In this document: positions 11,061-22,129 of the stretch, one piece after another | Numbering within the stretch: position 1 is the first letter of the stretch | Layout of the letters: each line of letters begins with the position of its first letter | Notes under the pieces: generated by a model | The model's input: the letters and a program-made list of their open reading frames with translations, nothing else | Told to the model about the DNA's origin: nothing | The model's database searches: none | Position numbers and translations under genes: made by a program | Assembly (NCBI RefSeq): GCF_048773025.1 | Contig: NC_133547.1 | Coordinates: 46,281,004-46,345,003, forward strand | Origin: Camelus bactrianus | Taxonomy: Eukaryota; Chordata; Mammalia; Artiodactyla; Camelidae | Direction of reading: 5' to 3' | Length of the DNA: 64,000 nucleotides

Positions 11061-11069
11061 GAAGTGTTG

Positions 11070-11205
11070 TATAATTTACATGCGCATTATCTCATTTAAT
11101 CTTTTAACAACTCTATGAGGAAAGTCTCAAGGTTGGTGGCCAGTCCAAGGTAACACATCAAGATTTGAACTCTGTCTTATGATACCATTAAGATTCTACC
11201 CCAAC
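11070..11205 (-). mobile_element. MIR SINE fossil
   Basis: Antisense MIR text: CATTATCTCATTTAATC, ACAACTCTATGAGG, then CAAGGTAACACATCAAG and a degenerate B-box region. Confidence 0.65.
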
Positions 11206-11339
11206 TACCTCTACCCTTCCCTTTCCCAGCTTCTTATTGAATCCCTTATATATTCAGCAGCTAACTGCCTCTAATTGAGTGAGAAAAGCAACTCCCCCGA
11301 CTTTTTACTTAAAAACAAATCTGTGATTCATCACACCTC

Positions 11340-12610
11340 CTCATCCCTCTCCTGACTGCTTTTCTTCTATTCCAAGGTGACCCCACATGACCTTTGCATT
11401 TTATTCCAACTTTTCCTTTCTTCTCAAAACCTGGCTGTTTTTTCAGTCAGTCCCTGACTAGCATGTTCTACCAAATCCTCCCTTGACTAGGCTGCCTTTT
11501 AGCTTACCTTTGTGGCTCTCACCACTACATTTCTCAAGAGTGGTCTCACTTTCTGCTTTCATCACCGTCTCCCAGTATCACCATCACCACCCATTTTTTT
11601 TTTCCTCCCCTAAATAAACTAACTCCTCTTTCCTATTGAAACTTTTCTCTTGTAGATCATGAATGACCATGTCACTGGCCTTTTTTCACTGCAGTCTCTT
11701 TAGTATTTACCATTGTCATGTACTTTCTTGTCCTTAACACCTGTCTCCCCCTTGCCTTCTGAAATACTCTGCTCTCCTGGCCTTTTGATTCCTTGGACTG
11801 CTTCTCACATTCTCCTTCCTCACTGGTTCCCCTTTCTCCACTTTATTCCCTACATTTTCTTCTTATGCAGGTGGTTCTCAGGTTCACACTTTCAGTACTG
11901 ACGTCTCTCCTGAGCTTTGATCACAACCATCTGTTATAAACCTGCGCCCAGGTATGGCCCCATCACCTAAAGTCCCACGTGTCTTAAACTTCATTGAACG
12001 TCTTTGTTCATTAAACTGTGCTCTGAATTTTCCTATTTTATTGTCTCAAAGATGTCATCATTCTCTCTTCCCTCCAGCTTGAAACCCTATAGTGCTCCTG
12101 GCCTCCTTTCTCTTTTTCCATATCCAGGTGGTGGTACCAATTTCTTTCCATCTCCACTGCCAACACCTTACTGTGTAGAATTTTAGGACGATAAAGACTT
12201 TATCACCTTTACCTCAAGTATTAGAAAAGTCTCAATGATTCCTACCCTCCATTTTTTTCTCAATTGATTCTATGCAGTCTTTTCAAATTAATTGTACAAA
12301 TATCATACAAACCAGTCTTTCATTCTGAAAGCTTCAGTAGTTCCCAATCTCCAGAGAATAAAATCTGGATTCCTTAATAGATCCATAAGATGGGCCTTTT
12401 AGTTGTACCTAAACATTGCCAAGCACACTTCTTGGCCTTTTCCAATTTTGCCTTCAGAATTCTTCCACCTTTATTATTCCAGACCTGCCCGCCCTTCTCT
12501 GCTAAGCTGCCCCACACCAACTCCTTGAATTTCCCTGTCACTTCAGAGCTCCACATTTGAGCTCCAGAAACACTTTTGCCTGTACTTTCACTTTTCAGTT
12601 TGTGCTACAT
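11340..12610 (+). mobile_element. L2 LINE fragments (tract 1)
   Basis: T/C-rich sequence tracking the L2 3' region in several pieces, e.g. AAGCTTCAGTAGTTCCCAA and GATCCATAAGATGGGCC (12.3-12.4 kb), then GCCTTCAGAATTCTTCC. Diverged and frame-broken, as expected for L2. Boundaries are approximate and some intervening sequence may be unrelated. Confidence 0.55.
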
Positions 12611-12637
12611 TCTGGTATTGGGTGTTTTTTGTTTATT

Positions 12638-12720
12638 ATGTATGTATATGTTTATATATGTGTGTATATATATGTGTGTATGTATATATAGATATACACA
12701 TACACACACACAAACGCACA
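12638..12720. repeat. Microsatellite (TG/TA then CA), self-complementary
   Basis: Alternating TGTA/TATG units turn into ATACACACACA units across a centre near 12,688, so the two halves are roughly complementary. Confidence 0.85.
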
Positions 12721-13299
12721 TGTATTCTTTGTCTGTTACGATGAAAAACCCTTGGCAGCCAGCCCCATGCCTACACAGTAGACATCTCAAAGACTTGTTA
12801 CTGGTGAGGCAAATCAGTGACCTCAAAGTGGAACAAACAGGACTACATGCAACCAAGAGTTTTGTGGGTCGTGCAGACTGTAAGCAACATGGGGTGAAAT
12901 TATGGGAGAGGATTGTGTAAGGATTCTCCTTCCCCAGAATTAGTTGGTGTTTTGTTCTGTGCTCACATACGGCTTCATCTTTCTGGGGACCCCAGGCAGC
13001 AGAACAGTTACAGGAAGTACGGAAGTGATGGGATCAGAGGAACAGGATGGATGAAAGCGATGAGGTCCAGCAAGGTGTCTGAAGGGTTTCAGCTCACTCC
13101 TGTGGCCTCAGACAGGGGAAGTACCAGAGACAAGAAGGCCAGGAAGGGAGGAGGATGCATCGGGAAATCAGGCAGGCCTGGATCGGACAATTGGCCTGAT
13201 CAGCACTACCAGACACTGAGTAAGGGTTTAGAACGTGGACCCTAGAGCTACGTCAGACTTACCTTCCACCATTATACCTGTTTCTGTCACTCACCATCC

Positions 13300-14830
13300 T
13301 TCTTCCTTAGTTCAAAGCAAGGAGAATCCTTTCTCCTAAGGTCTGCCTTCTGAAGCCCAGTCTCATCTGCCTCCCCCTTCTCCTCTGTCTTCATCCTGTC
13401 TTTTCTGGTGGATTTTCCTTTCAGCTCATACCTATGCTTAAGTCTCTTCTCCTACCCTGTGCCCCTCTCTGGCTCCTGCTTTCTCTCTGCCTCTTAAAAA
13501 GAACAGTCTACACTAGCTTCTCTAATTCTTCTCACGTTTTACTCCTGAGCACAGTACAGTCTGGCTTTCCCTTTCACCGTTCCCTGAAATTGCTTCTGGC
13601 AAAGTCCCTGGTAACTTCCCGCTTGGCTACATCCAGTGGACACTTCGCAGGTATTATCTACCTTAATTGGCTATAGCTTTTGACATTGACAGTTTCTCCT
13701 TGAGACTCTCTCCTCTTTGGTTGCCATAACACTATTCTAGATTTTCCTTCCTCTTCCCGCCCCTCTAACCACTCTTCGTCTTTCTCCCTGTGATACACTA
13801 CTTCTTCCACCTGGCTCTTAAACGTGGCTGTTTCCCAGGGTCCTTTGGCACTTTTTTAAACAAAACGAAACATTTCCTCCTCCCTTGGCTGTTGTGGGAT
13901 TTGGAGGTGATACATGTACAGTGCCAGCCCACTTCTTCTAGGGGGTCTTCTTACTGTTATCATTATTTCCTGCATCATGTCTCTGAATCTACTCCCTCCC
14001 TCCCTGCTGTTCCTGCTTTAGTTCAGATTCTTATCATACTTTGGATTGCTAATTAAGTGTCCCTATTTCCAACCCACTCGCTATAATCCTGTTAGAGATC
14101 TTTCTGAAACTGCAGTCTGATCATAATCTTGAGTAGCTGTTCAGTACCTCCGTTTATTCATCAAATATCCTTTAAGCACCTGGAATGTTTTCCCTGAATG
14201 TCTTCACAGCTTGCTCCCCCCTAGAACAATACATCCCATGAAGGGAGGGACTTTTGGCCATGTGCCAGGATGTATCGTTGTGTAGAACAAGCAAAAATCC
14301 CTGCTCTCAAGCAGACTATCTTCTAGCGGGGGCTTCCCTTGACTCTGTCTTTACCAGCTCAGCCAACCTCATTTCTTGCACTGCCCCAGCCTGACCCTAG
14401 CCTGCACCTGAGCGTCAGCCTTTTGTATGATTGTACAAGCCACTTGCTCTGCTTAGGACGTCCTGCCCATTCTCCCTGCCTAGTTAATTCCTACCCATTC
14501 TTCAGAGCTCAGTTTTCAGACATCAGCTTCTCTAGGAATCCTTCATTGACCACATCTTTATTCGGTACCCCTCTATGTGCTGCCTGTGGTATTCTGTCAT
14601 GACCTCTATTAAATCTATTTTTTTTAACATTTTTTATTGATATTAAATCTTTTAACATTCTGCATTTCAATTTTATACTTGCTTGTCTGATTCTGCCCTC
14701 TCTGCAGCCCACCCCTCCCACACTGCGTTCTTTTAAGGACAAGGAATTGTATTTTATTTCTGCATTCTTAACATTGAGCATGTCTCAAACATAGTATGGT
14801 TCAGTAAATGTTTGATGAGTGAGTAAATGG
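13300..14830 (+). mobile_element. L2 LINE fragments (tract 2) with 3' end
   Basis: Follows the L2 3' region: a CTGGCAAAGTCCCTGG piece, the CTGAAACTGCAGTCTGATC piece, GACAAGGAATTGTATT, and the terminal tail near TCAGTAAATGTTTGATGAG. Together with the 11.3-12.6 kb tract it is the largest L2 concentration in the window. It is old, with many indels, and probably comes from more than one insertion. Confidence 0.65.
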
Positions 14831-14971
14831 CCAAGGTTCATGTTTAATTTCTAAGAAACTGATCATAATGATGGGACAGAAGACTGGAGAAATGTATTGT
14901 TTATTTCAGATGGATCATTTTTGCCTTCTGATTCCTTCCCCCAGAACCTGATTTCTAAAACAGAGTCTTTA

Positions 14972-14986
14972 GTGCCATCTAGTGGA
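14972..14986 (-). promoter_or_regulatory. Candidate CTCF motif
   Basis: The minus strand reads CCACTAGATGGCACT, a full match to the CCANNAGATGGC form of the CTCF core. Motif match only. Confidence 0.45.
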
Positions 14987-14999
14987 AGTAGCTGCAATA

Positions 15000-16060
15000 A
15001 AAAACACTGCTACTAATAAAGCTAGGACAGTGCATGCACGCTGTTCTGCTTTATTTTGAACCAAGCATAGAAGGGAGAACTTGACTGCAATGCATTATGG
15101 GTGCTTTGATTTGTATCTAGAAATTCACTGTACCTTGAATGAATGATTCTAATTGTGGGATCTAACAAGTGTTAATAGTTCCTTATAGTGGATATTTTGT
15201 GATAAATGGGAAACTTCAATTTTGAGAAGGTGTAGGATGCAGTGGCTAGAATGATCTGAGCTCTGGGGCTCCCCTTGTGTGACTGCTTTTAGGTCGAACT
15301 GGAACTAAACGAGACAGAAGTTCCGTTATTACTTAACTGCCTGCCTTTTCAGAAAAACATTTTTCGCTGTCTTATCCAAGATCTTCTAGGTCTTCTCACT
15401 TGACTCCTAGTCATCTGACCAGATGCTCTGCCATGACCACCAAACATCTATTACTGATGTAGTCAGGAAGCTGCATTCAGTCTCGGTTGGTTTGGAATAA
15501 ATATAAGCTCTTCTTAGACTATCTGTACATTATTGCACACCCTATTCATCTCTTTGTGTAAATAACATTTCTATATTTATCAAGTGTAAATTAAATAATA
15601 AATAAACAAAGCTCATTATTAACGTTTTAAAAAGCATCTGATACATTGTATTAATGTATTTATTAAATAAATTAATGTGGTTAAATGCTTTGTGATCATA
15701 TCTTCCATATAAATATCTTCTATACACAATATACATAATTAAAATTGGTAATAATATAAAGAAAACTATGCATATTTAGGGATTGGCTGTTGTGCTGCAT
15801 ATGGTGATGATTCTTGTGATTAAAATTAGAGTAGCAGGTGTGGAGTGCTGTTGTGTTAGAGAATGGATCATAAATGTCATGCTTTGTACCTTTATAGTGT
15901 TGCATTATAATTTGACATGCTGTTTTTTTCCTCTTAGGATTCTTTTGTGATTTGTATTTAATGAATACACCAACTTGCAAGATTAATCATGAAAATTTTG
16001 ATTTAGAAGAGACCCTTTGTTTGGAATATGTTTGCTCTAGATGTCTTCATGGCTTGTTTC
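15000..16060. other. Intergenic AT-rich stretch
   Basis: Very AT-rich from about 15,540 to 15,960, with overlapping AATAAA and TTTATTAAATAAAT runs. No gene or named repeat was recognised. Confidence 0.6.
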
Positions 16061-16074
16061 CTATCAAAATGGTA

Positions 16075-16180
16075 AGTCTTTGAGGGCAAAGACTGTTGTC
16101 TGTTGAATTCTGTGTATATCCACAGTATCTAGATGCATGCCTGACCCATAATTGGAGCCCAATAATTATGTATTGAATGG
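16075..16180 (+). mobile_element. L2 LINE 3' tail
   Basis: GAGGGCAAAGACTGTTGTC followed by the stock L2 ending (CACAGTATCTAGATGCATG, then TATTGAATGGATG). Confidence 0.75.
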
Positions 16181-16189
16181 ATGTGTGAG

Positions 16190-16305
16190 ATAATTAAGGT
16201 ATGGCTAGGTAAAGACATTGGCCTAGGGTCACACAAGAAGTTACTGGCAGAAGTGGGACAAGAACCCATGTCTCTGACTGCCACTCTGTTGAGTGGTTCA
16301 GTACA
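16190..16305 (-). mobile_element. MIR SINE fossil
   Basis: Antisense MIR: GGTCACACAAGAAGTTACTG, GAACCCATGTCTCTGACTG and GCCACTCTGTTGAGTGG, the degenerate tRNA end. Confidence 0.75.
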
Positions 16306-16460
16306 ACGCCTTGTGTCTAATCAGTGCTGCTTTTAGAGCAGACCCCTGGATCCCCTGCTCTGGGCCCTTTGCTTTGAAGGGACCCACTATGGCCCTTCTC
16401 CAGTCACATCCTTTCCCAGGGGCCAAGGAATTCAACCAGTACATCTCCCCACTACACCTG

Positions 16461-16487
16461 CCCCCCGCCCCCCCCCCCCCCCCCCCG
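16461..16487. repeat. Poly-C tract
   Basis: A nearly unbroken run of C interrupted once by G. Length is likely variable and prone to sequencing error. Confidence 0.9.
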
Positions 16488-16849
16488 TGACAAGCGCACA
16501 TTCCAGACTAGCTTCTAGCTGCTGGGGCTCCTTGAAATTCCCTGATAGTTAGCCAGAAGTCCACTTCCAGGGCCTGTGCTGGCTCTTCTTTGGGAGCAGA
16601 CAGGATAAGTGTGCCCATACCTAGGCTTCAGGAGTGGTCAGAGGGCAGCTGTTGGGGTGGTGGAGCTTAATCAGGTTTGTTGGGGTATCCACACGTGCAT
16701 GTGTGAGGCCTCTCTGTTGGGCGGACAGAGAACAGACCATGGGCTGGACGCCTCTGTTCTCCCCTTGCTCACGGTCCCTCATGTTAGGGGCAGGCCTACC
16801 TCAGTAATAAACCCGGTTCTCTCCACATATTAAATGTCATTTAAACCAA

Positions 16850-17000
16850 CACTGAGTGAATACCTGTATTATGCTGGGTATTTTCAAATGTATTTTCTCA
16901 CTTAAATGTTAACCTTAAGAAGGCTCAGAAGTGACTTGCCTAAGGACCCACAGCTGATAAAATGCAGAGCTAAATGCATTACCAGTATCCTCAAGAAGTT
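16850..17000 (-). mobile_element. MIR SINE fossil
   Basis: Antisense MIR text: GTATTTTCTCACTTAAATG, then GTGACTTGCCTAAGGACCC and ACAGCTGATAAAATGCAG. Confidence 0.65.
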
Positions 17001-17299
17001 TTAAGTGCTCTACACTTACCAAAACACATACATCCACACAGATATATAATGTAAGTGTATGTATGTGTGTAGTTCGGTGTATGTGTTACATACATACATA
17101 TATATGTGTGTATTTAGATTATTTTTTCATTGATAAAATAGTGTTTGATCAAAACATGTGAACAGTTTAGAAGAGCGTAAATAAATAGTAAATCTCCTGT
17201 GCCAGGCCGTGAGTCAGAGACAACCAATCAACAATTCTTTTCATTAAAGATATCCATATATTTTAAAACTTACCGTCAACAATTTTTGAACTTTTTTTT

Positions 17300-17363
17300 C
17301 AATTAGCAATAGTTGCGCCTCGGATAAACCTCACTGGTTACAGTACTGCCACTGTGCAAAGCT
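17300..17363 (-). pseudogene. U4 snRNA retropseudogene, 5' part only
   Basis: The minus strand starts AGCTTTGCACAGTGGCAGTA and continues through GTGAGGTTTATCCGAGGCGC and GCTAATTG. That is the first ~64 nt of U4 spliceosomal RNA with a few substitutions. It is cut after the 5' stem-loop region and followed by an A8 tail (17,292-17,299). Near-perfect 16-bp target-site duplications flank it (17,281-17,296 and 17,364-17,379, one mismatch). The tail and duplications show L1-driven reinsertion. Without the 3' half, including the Sm site, it cannot act as U4. Confidence 0.93.
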
Positions 17364-17379
17364 AATTGTTGAACTTTTT

Positions 17380-18450
17380 GATTTGGAAAACTTTAAATGT
17401 AAGCTGTGTACAAGCGGTGAGAAAGGCATGGCCCACCTCCAAGTACCCATCGCTCAGCTTTACCAGTTAACAGCATTCTGTCATTCTTACATATTTCCCC
17501 AACTTTTATGATCATGTTTTTTTGCTGGAGTATTTTAAGTCAAATCCCAGATGATCATGTCATTTTGTTAAATTATATTAAGATTATATTAAGATACTTG
17601 TTTGAAAAGGTTTAGATGTAAAGATGGAAAAAATTTGACTTTTCATGTAGAATTTATATATTTAAAAATGCCATATTCAATTAAATGCCAATTTTATGTA
17701 TTTATTTTTAGATTTCTTCCTTTATTTCAAAGAGGATTCAGATGGGAGTTAGGCATTTAATAATGATTTTTGTGACTATAAATAAAACTTACAGGGTCTG
17801 TATGCATTCTGCTTTATGCCATGCTTGTTTTCTTTGCAGGATTCTGTGGGACTGCACTGTATTTTGTTATAATTGGTCCACTTTTCTGTTTTTTCCTTTT
17901 CCTTCATTTGGAAGAGCTATTGGAAATGGTAAGCAAAAAAATGTCTTTTTTTCTCATTTTTTTGCATGATAGAACCTGAAAATGATGACTATAAAAAGGC
18001 AGGCTGTGATTTAACATGTGCCTTTTGTAATTCAAATGACAGCTAATTTTTCTGAACTAAAGTGCACCCACAGCTTGGTAACAGCATTTAGAACATGAGT
18101 AGATTATAATATTTCATGGCATACAGAGAAGTCTATACATTAGTTCCAGGACTATTGCTATGAAATATAAATAAGTGATGTTTCTAGTTGCAAGGAAATA
18201 TAAATAATCCCCACCAACTAAGGCAAAACCTGGTTATTTATTTCTATAATGACAGCAGCAATTTTTTTCTTAAGTACCTATTTTCTAGGTAGCGTTTAAG
18301 TCTGCACTGCATTTTATTAAATTCTTCACTTTCTGCATAGTGTTTAGGGCCTGAAAGCTTTTTTCCCCCTGTTATTAATAAGGAGTACGCCTAATATTAA
18401 TGACGTGTTTCAGGAAGCTCTGGTGTGATAAATTCCTTCTATTCTTTGTT
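17380..18450. other. Intergenic AT-rich stretch
   Basis: The text near 17,395-17,600 (GTAAGCTGTGTACAAGCG, TTTCCCCAACTTTTATG) may be a degraded L1 end. The rest shows nothing I can name. Confidence 0.4.
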
Positions 18451-18469
18451 GTTCTGTGCCTCTCTTTTA

Positions 18470-18626
18470 TTTTTATTTATTCATTTAGTTATTTATTTTT
18501 TTATTTTTTTGGTGGGGGGAGGTAATTAGGTTTATTTGTTTATTTTTAGAGGAGATACTGGGGATGGAACCCAGGACCTCATGCATACTAAGCATGCACT
18601 CTACTGCTTGAGCTATACCCTCCCCC
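18470..18626 (-). mobile_element. Vic-1-type camelid SINE, full length
   Basis: tRNA-Ala-derived head with B box and TATAGCTCAAGCAGTAGAG-type A box on the minus strand. The non-tRNA part includes CCTAATTACCTCC and ends in an A/T-rich tail. Perfect 16-bp duplications (CTGTGCCTCTCTTTTA) at 18,454-18,469 and 18,627-18,642 mark a recent insertion. Confidence 0.95.
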
Positions 18627-18869
18627 CTGTGCCTCTCTTTTAGACAGATTCCCATCAGAAAAATCTTCAGAGTGATACTGTCGGGAGGGCTGGACTGGGG
18701 AGGGGGCTCACAGGGAGGATGCACCTGAGTGTCTGTGTGAGAGGAGTTGAGAGCCAGCAATCTGGGTGGAAAAAAGACTCAGACTTCTTGGGAAGCTTCA
18801 TTTGCAGAGCAAAACACTTGTTCTTCATTTATGTCTCCAGTATGGCTTGGTGCTGCCACGGCTCTAGAC

Positions 18870-19740
18870 TTGTGCTGTCCAGTATGGGAGCCACTAGCCA
18901 TTAAGTGGCTTTTGAGCATTTAAAATGTGGTTAATATGAATTACAAATGGTGTAAGTGTAAAATACATGTTGGTTTCTAAGATTTATTATGAAAAAATGC
19001 AAAAAATCTCATTTAGTAATATTTTATATTGATTGCATGTTAAAAAAATATACATATAGATATATTTAAATGTAGACTTTTTTTAGAATAGTTTTCAATT
19101 CACAGCAAAATTGAGCAGAAAGTACAGAGAGTTCTTATATATCCCCTCCCCACCCACCCTGCAGCTTCCCCCCCCACCAACATTCTGCACTAGGGAGTTA
19201 ACATTTGTTATAATCAATGAAGCATCATTGATGCATAATTACATTACATTACATTAGGGTTTACTCTTGGTTTTGTACATTCTGTAGGTTTGACAAATGT
19301 ATAATGACCTGCACCATTACAATGTCATACAGAATAGTTTCACTGCCCTAAAAATCCCCTGCTTCTGTTCTCCCAAGCCCCTGGCAACCCCTCATCTTTT
19401 TACTGTCTATAGTCTTGCCCTTTCCAGAGTGTCATACATTTGGAATCATACGCTATGTAGCCTTTTCAGATTGGCTTCTTTCACTTAACAACGTGCATTT
19501 AAGATTCTTCCATGTCTTCATAGCTTGATAGCTCATTTTTTTTAGCACTGAATAATATATTCCAATATATGAATCTCCTACAGTTTATTTATCTAAAAGT
19601 GATAATATTTTAATTAAAATCTATTAAATAAAATCTCTTATTAAATTTCTTTTTAATTGTTTCTTTTTTACTTTTTAAATGTGACTTCTAAAATAAAATT
19701 ACATAGACCGCTCACATTAAGTTTCTACTGGACAGCACTG
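18870..19740. mobile_element. hAT-type non-autonomous DNA transposon split by an L1
   Basis: Terminal inverted repeats GTGCTGTCCAGTA (from 18,872) and TACTGGACAGCAC (to 19,739). Flanking 8-bp duplications CTCTAGAC (18,862) and CTCTAAGC (19,741) fit hAT integration. The middle is AT-rich, and 19,080-19,598 is foreign L1. I recognise the sequence as a common eutherian MITE-like repeat but do not assign a name. Confidence 0.75.
19080..19598 (-). mobile_element. Old L1 (L1M-type) fragment inside the hAT element
   Basis: Antisense L1 3' text: TTTTCAATTCACAGCAAAAT, GTTTCACTGCCCTAAAAATC, GGAATCATACGCTATGTAGC and GCACTGAATAATATATTCC. It ends at the 3' side near 19,080. Diverged, non-functional. Confidence 0.85.
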
Positions 19741-20119
19741 CTCTAAGCCTTGGTAAAACAGTATTGCTAGAGTTTATCTTCAGTACAACTTTCTCATTCT
19801 GACACCTAAGCTTTGCTGCCTCCTACAAAGAGTATTCTCCTCCAGGACTTGCCTTGGTTTGATTCCTCTGTTACCCCTCAAACTACTTGGGATTGCCATG
19901 CTCCTCCCCCAACCCCACCCAACAAAGACTTATATTATTTAATTCATTTTGACAGCACCAGGTGATAATTGACTAATTAGGTCTTTTACCACTATACTAG
20001 GTTCTCTGGAGCATGTAAGTGTGGAGTCTGTGGCCAAGTGGCCAACAATAAAAAACATTTTCTTAGAAGAACTGAAAGCATTAGGAGTTAACAACTTTTT
20101 TTGTTAGCAATCTTAGAAT

Positions 20120-21055
20120 TTATCTTACTTAAAAAAATTGAGATATAGTAGATTTACAGTTTGTTAGTCTCAGGTGTGCAGCAAAGTGGTTCAGTTATAC
20201 ACAGACATATGTATTTTCTTTTTCAGATTATTTTACATTATAGGCTATTACAAGATACTGAATATAGTTCCCTGTGCTACACAGTAGGTCTTTATTGTTT
20301 ATGTGTTTTATATATAATAGTGTGTATCTGTTAATCCCAAACTCCTTATTTATCCCTCTTCCCCAGATCATGTGTTTTTCACTCTTCAGTTTGTTACTGT
20401 GGTGCATCACACTGATTGATTTAAGGATGCTGACAAACCCCTGCATCCCTGGGATAAATCCCCCTTGACCATGCTGTAGGATCCTTGCAACGTATCGTAG
20501 GAGTTGGTTTGCTAATATTTTGTTGAAGAGTTTTGCATCCATATTCATCAGTGATGTTGTCCTTTAATTTTCTTTTTTTGTGTGTGATATTTTTGGTATC
20601 AGAGTGACGGTGGCCTCATAGGATGAGTTTGGAAGTGTTCCTTCCTCTTCAGTCTTCTGAAATAGTTTCAGAAGGACGGGCATTCGCTCTTCTCTGAATA
20701 TTTGGTAGAATTCACCTGTGAAGCCATCTGGCTCTGGAATTTTGTTTGCTGGGAGTTTTTTAATTACTAGTTCAATTTCAGTGCTGGTAGCTGGCTTGTT
20801 CATATTTTCTATTTCTTCCTGGTTCAGGCTTGGGAGATTGTGCCTTTGCCCGTCTTACTGGCATATACTTAGTTGCTCGTAGTAGCCTCTTATGATCCTT
20901 TGTATTTCTGTGCTGTCAGTTGTAATTTTCCTTTGTCATTTCTCATTTTATTGATTTGGGCCCTCTCCCTTTTCTTCCTTGATGAGTCTGGCTAAAGGTT
21001 TATCTATTTTTTTTCATCTTTTCAAAGAACCAGCTTTTGGTTTCATTCTCTTTCC
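20120..21055 (-). mobile_element. L1 with internal deletion (reverse transcriptase joined to 3' UTR)
   Basis: Reading the minus strand, 21,055 to about 20,370 encodes part of L1 ORF2 reverse transcriptase (e.g. NMDAKLFNKILANQLLR, GFIPGMQGF, LPANKIPEPDGFTGEFYQ). From about 20,365 to 20,130 it is the cetartiodactyl L1 3' UTR (GACCTACTGTGTAGCACAGG). The ORF2 C-terminal part that should lie between them is missing. The frame is also interrupted. LINE fossil. Confidence 0.9.
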
Positions 21056-21189
21056 CCCCTGACCCCCACCCATATTATCTAGGTGAACAGAATATAGGTA
21101 CTCATTGCACTATTTTTTCAAGTTTTCTAAGTGTGGAAATTTTCCAAATAAAAGTTGGGGTAAAATGCCATTGTCTCTGCACGCTGTCT

Positions 21190-21635
21190 CTATCACTCCT
21201 GCATCCTAATTCTACAGTGGGGCCCTACTGACCCACAATTTCTTGGTAACACATTTTCTCTCACCTTTGGCTGTTTGCATATATTGCTCCCATTGCCTGG
21301 ATGTATCATCTGGCCTCCCCCTCTTCCTTCACACACCGACTTTGCCTGTATAACTCCTAGAAGTTTTTTTAAGATTTCACTTCCTCCAGGAAGCCTTCCT
21401 TGACCACCTAGTCCCACTCAAGCCTAGGTTGAGAGCCCTTCATTTATTCCCTTTATTGTGATTTTCTTCATTATTGCCCTTGCCATAAAATATTATACCC
21501 GCCCATTAAACTTATCTGTCTTCACTACACTGTGAGTTCCTTAAAGGCAAGAATTATGACTTATCTTTTTGTCCTCTGTGATTACTGTGGGGCCTCATAC
21601 AATATTTATTAAATAAATCAACGAGTAGTTTTTCT
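21190..21635 (+). mobile_element. L2 LINE 3' end
   Basis: CTCCAGGAAGCCTTCCTTGA, then TTAAAGGCAAGAATTATG, and the tail near CAATATTTATTAAATAAATC. Diverged. Confidence 0.75.
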
Positions 21636-22044
21636 ATGAAATACATATTTATTTTATGTAATTCCATTTAACAGGAAAAAATGAGAAAAAATAAAGTGAG
21701 CCTTGATGTTTTATTTAGCCTGTAAAGCTTTACTGCTGATAACAGTATAGTTTCAGGTTAGACCTTTATAAATAGTAAAAATAGTTCCCAGATTCCTAGT
21801 ATGAACCCCGTAAAACCCTTTGTGAAATGTCCCTGACGGTCCAAAGAGAAACCGGTTGGTTGTTTCTCTCAGCTCCAGCCGAGCTCTGTTTCTGCCTCTC
21901 TGTTGTAGCATTCTGGGAGGGTTGGTGGGGCAGATCCAAAATAGGAAGCAAGGGTGTGGTTTTTCAGTTTTGGAGCTTGGTGAGAGATACAGCCTCATGA
22001 GTGATACTAATCATTTTTCCTCACATTCATACCATTTTTTTTTT

Positions 22045-22125
22045 TGTAGTTTACAGTGCACTTATTCCTCGCAAAAGCCCTGTGAAATAGACATTGTTCC
22101 TCCATTTTAAAGATGCTGCTAATAA
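22045..22125 (-). mobile_element. MIR SINE fragment
   Basis: Antisense MIR core: CAAAAGCCCTGTGAAATAGA and TCCATTTTAAAGATGC. Confidence 0.5.
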
Positions 22126-22129
22126 AAGC

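Noticed and set aside
17300-17363. Functional U4 snRNA gene
   Set aside because: Only the first ~64 nt is present, followed by an A tail and target-site duplications, so it is a retropseudogene.
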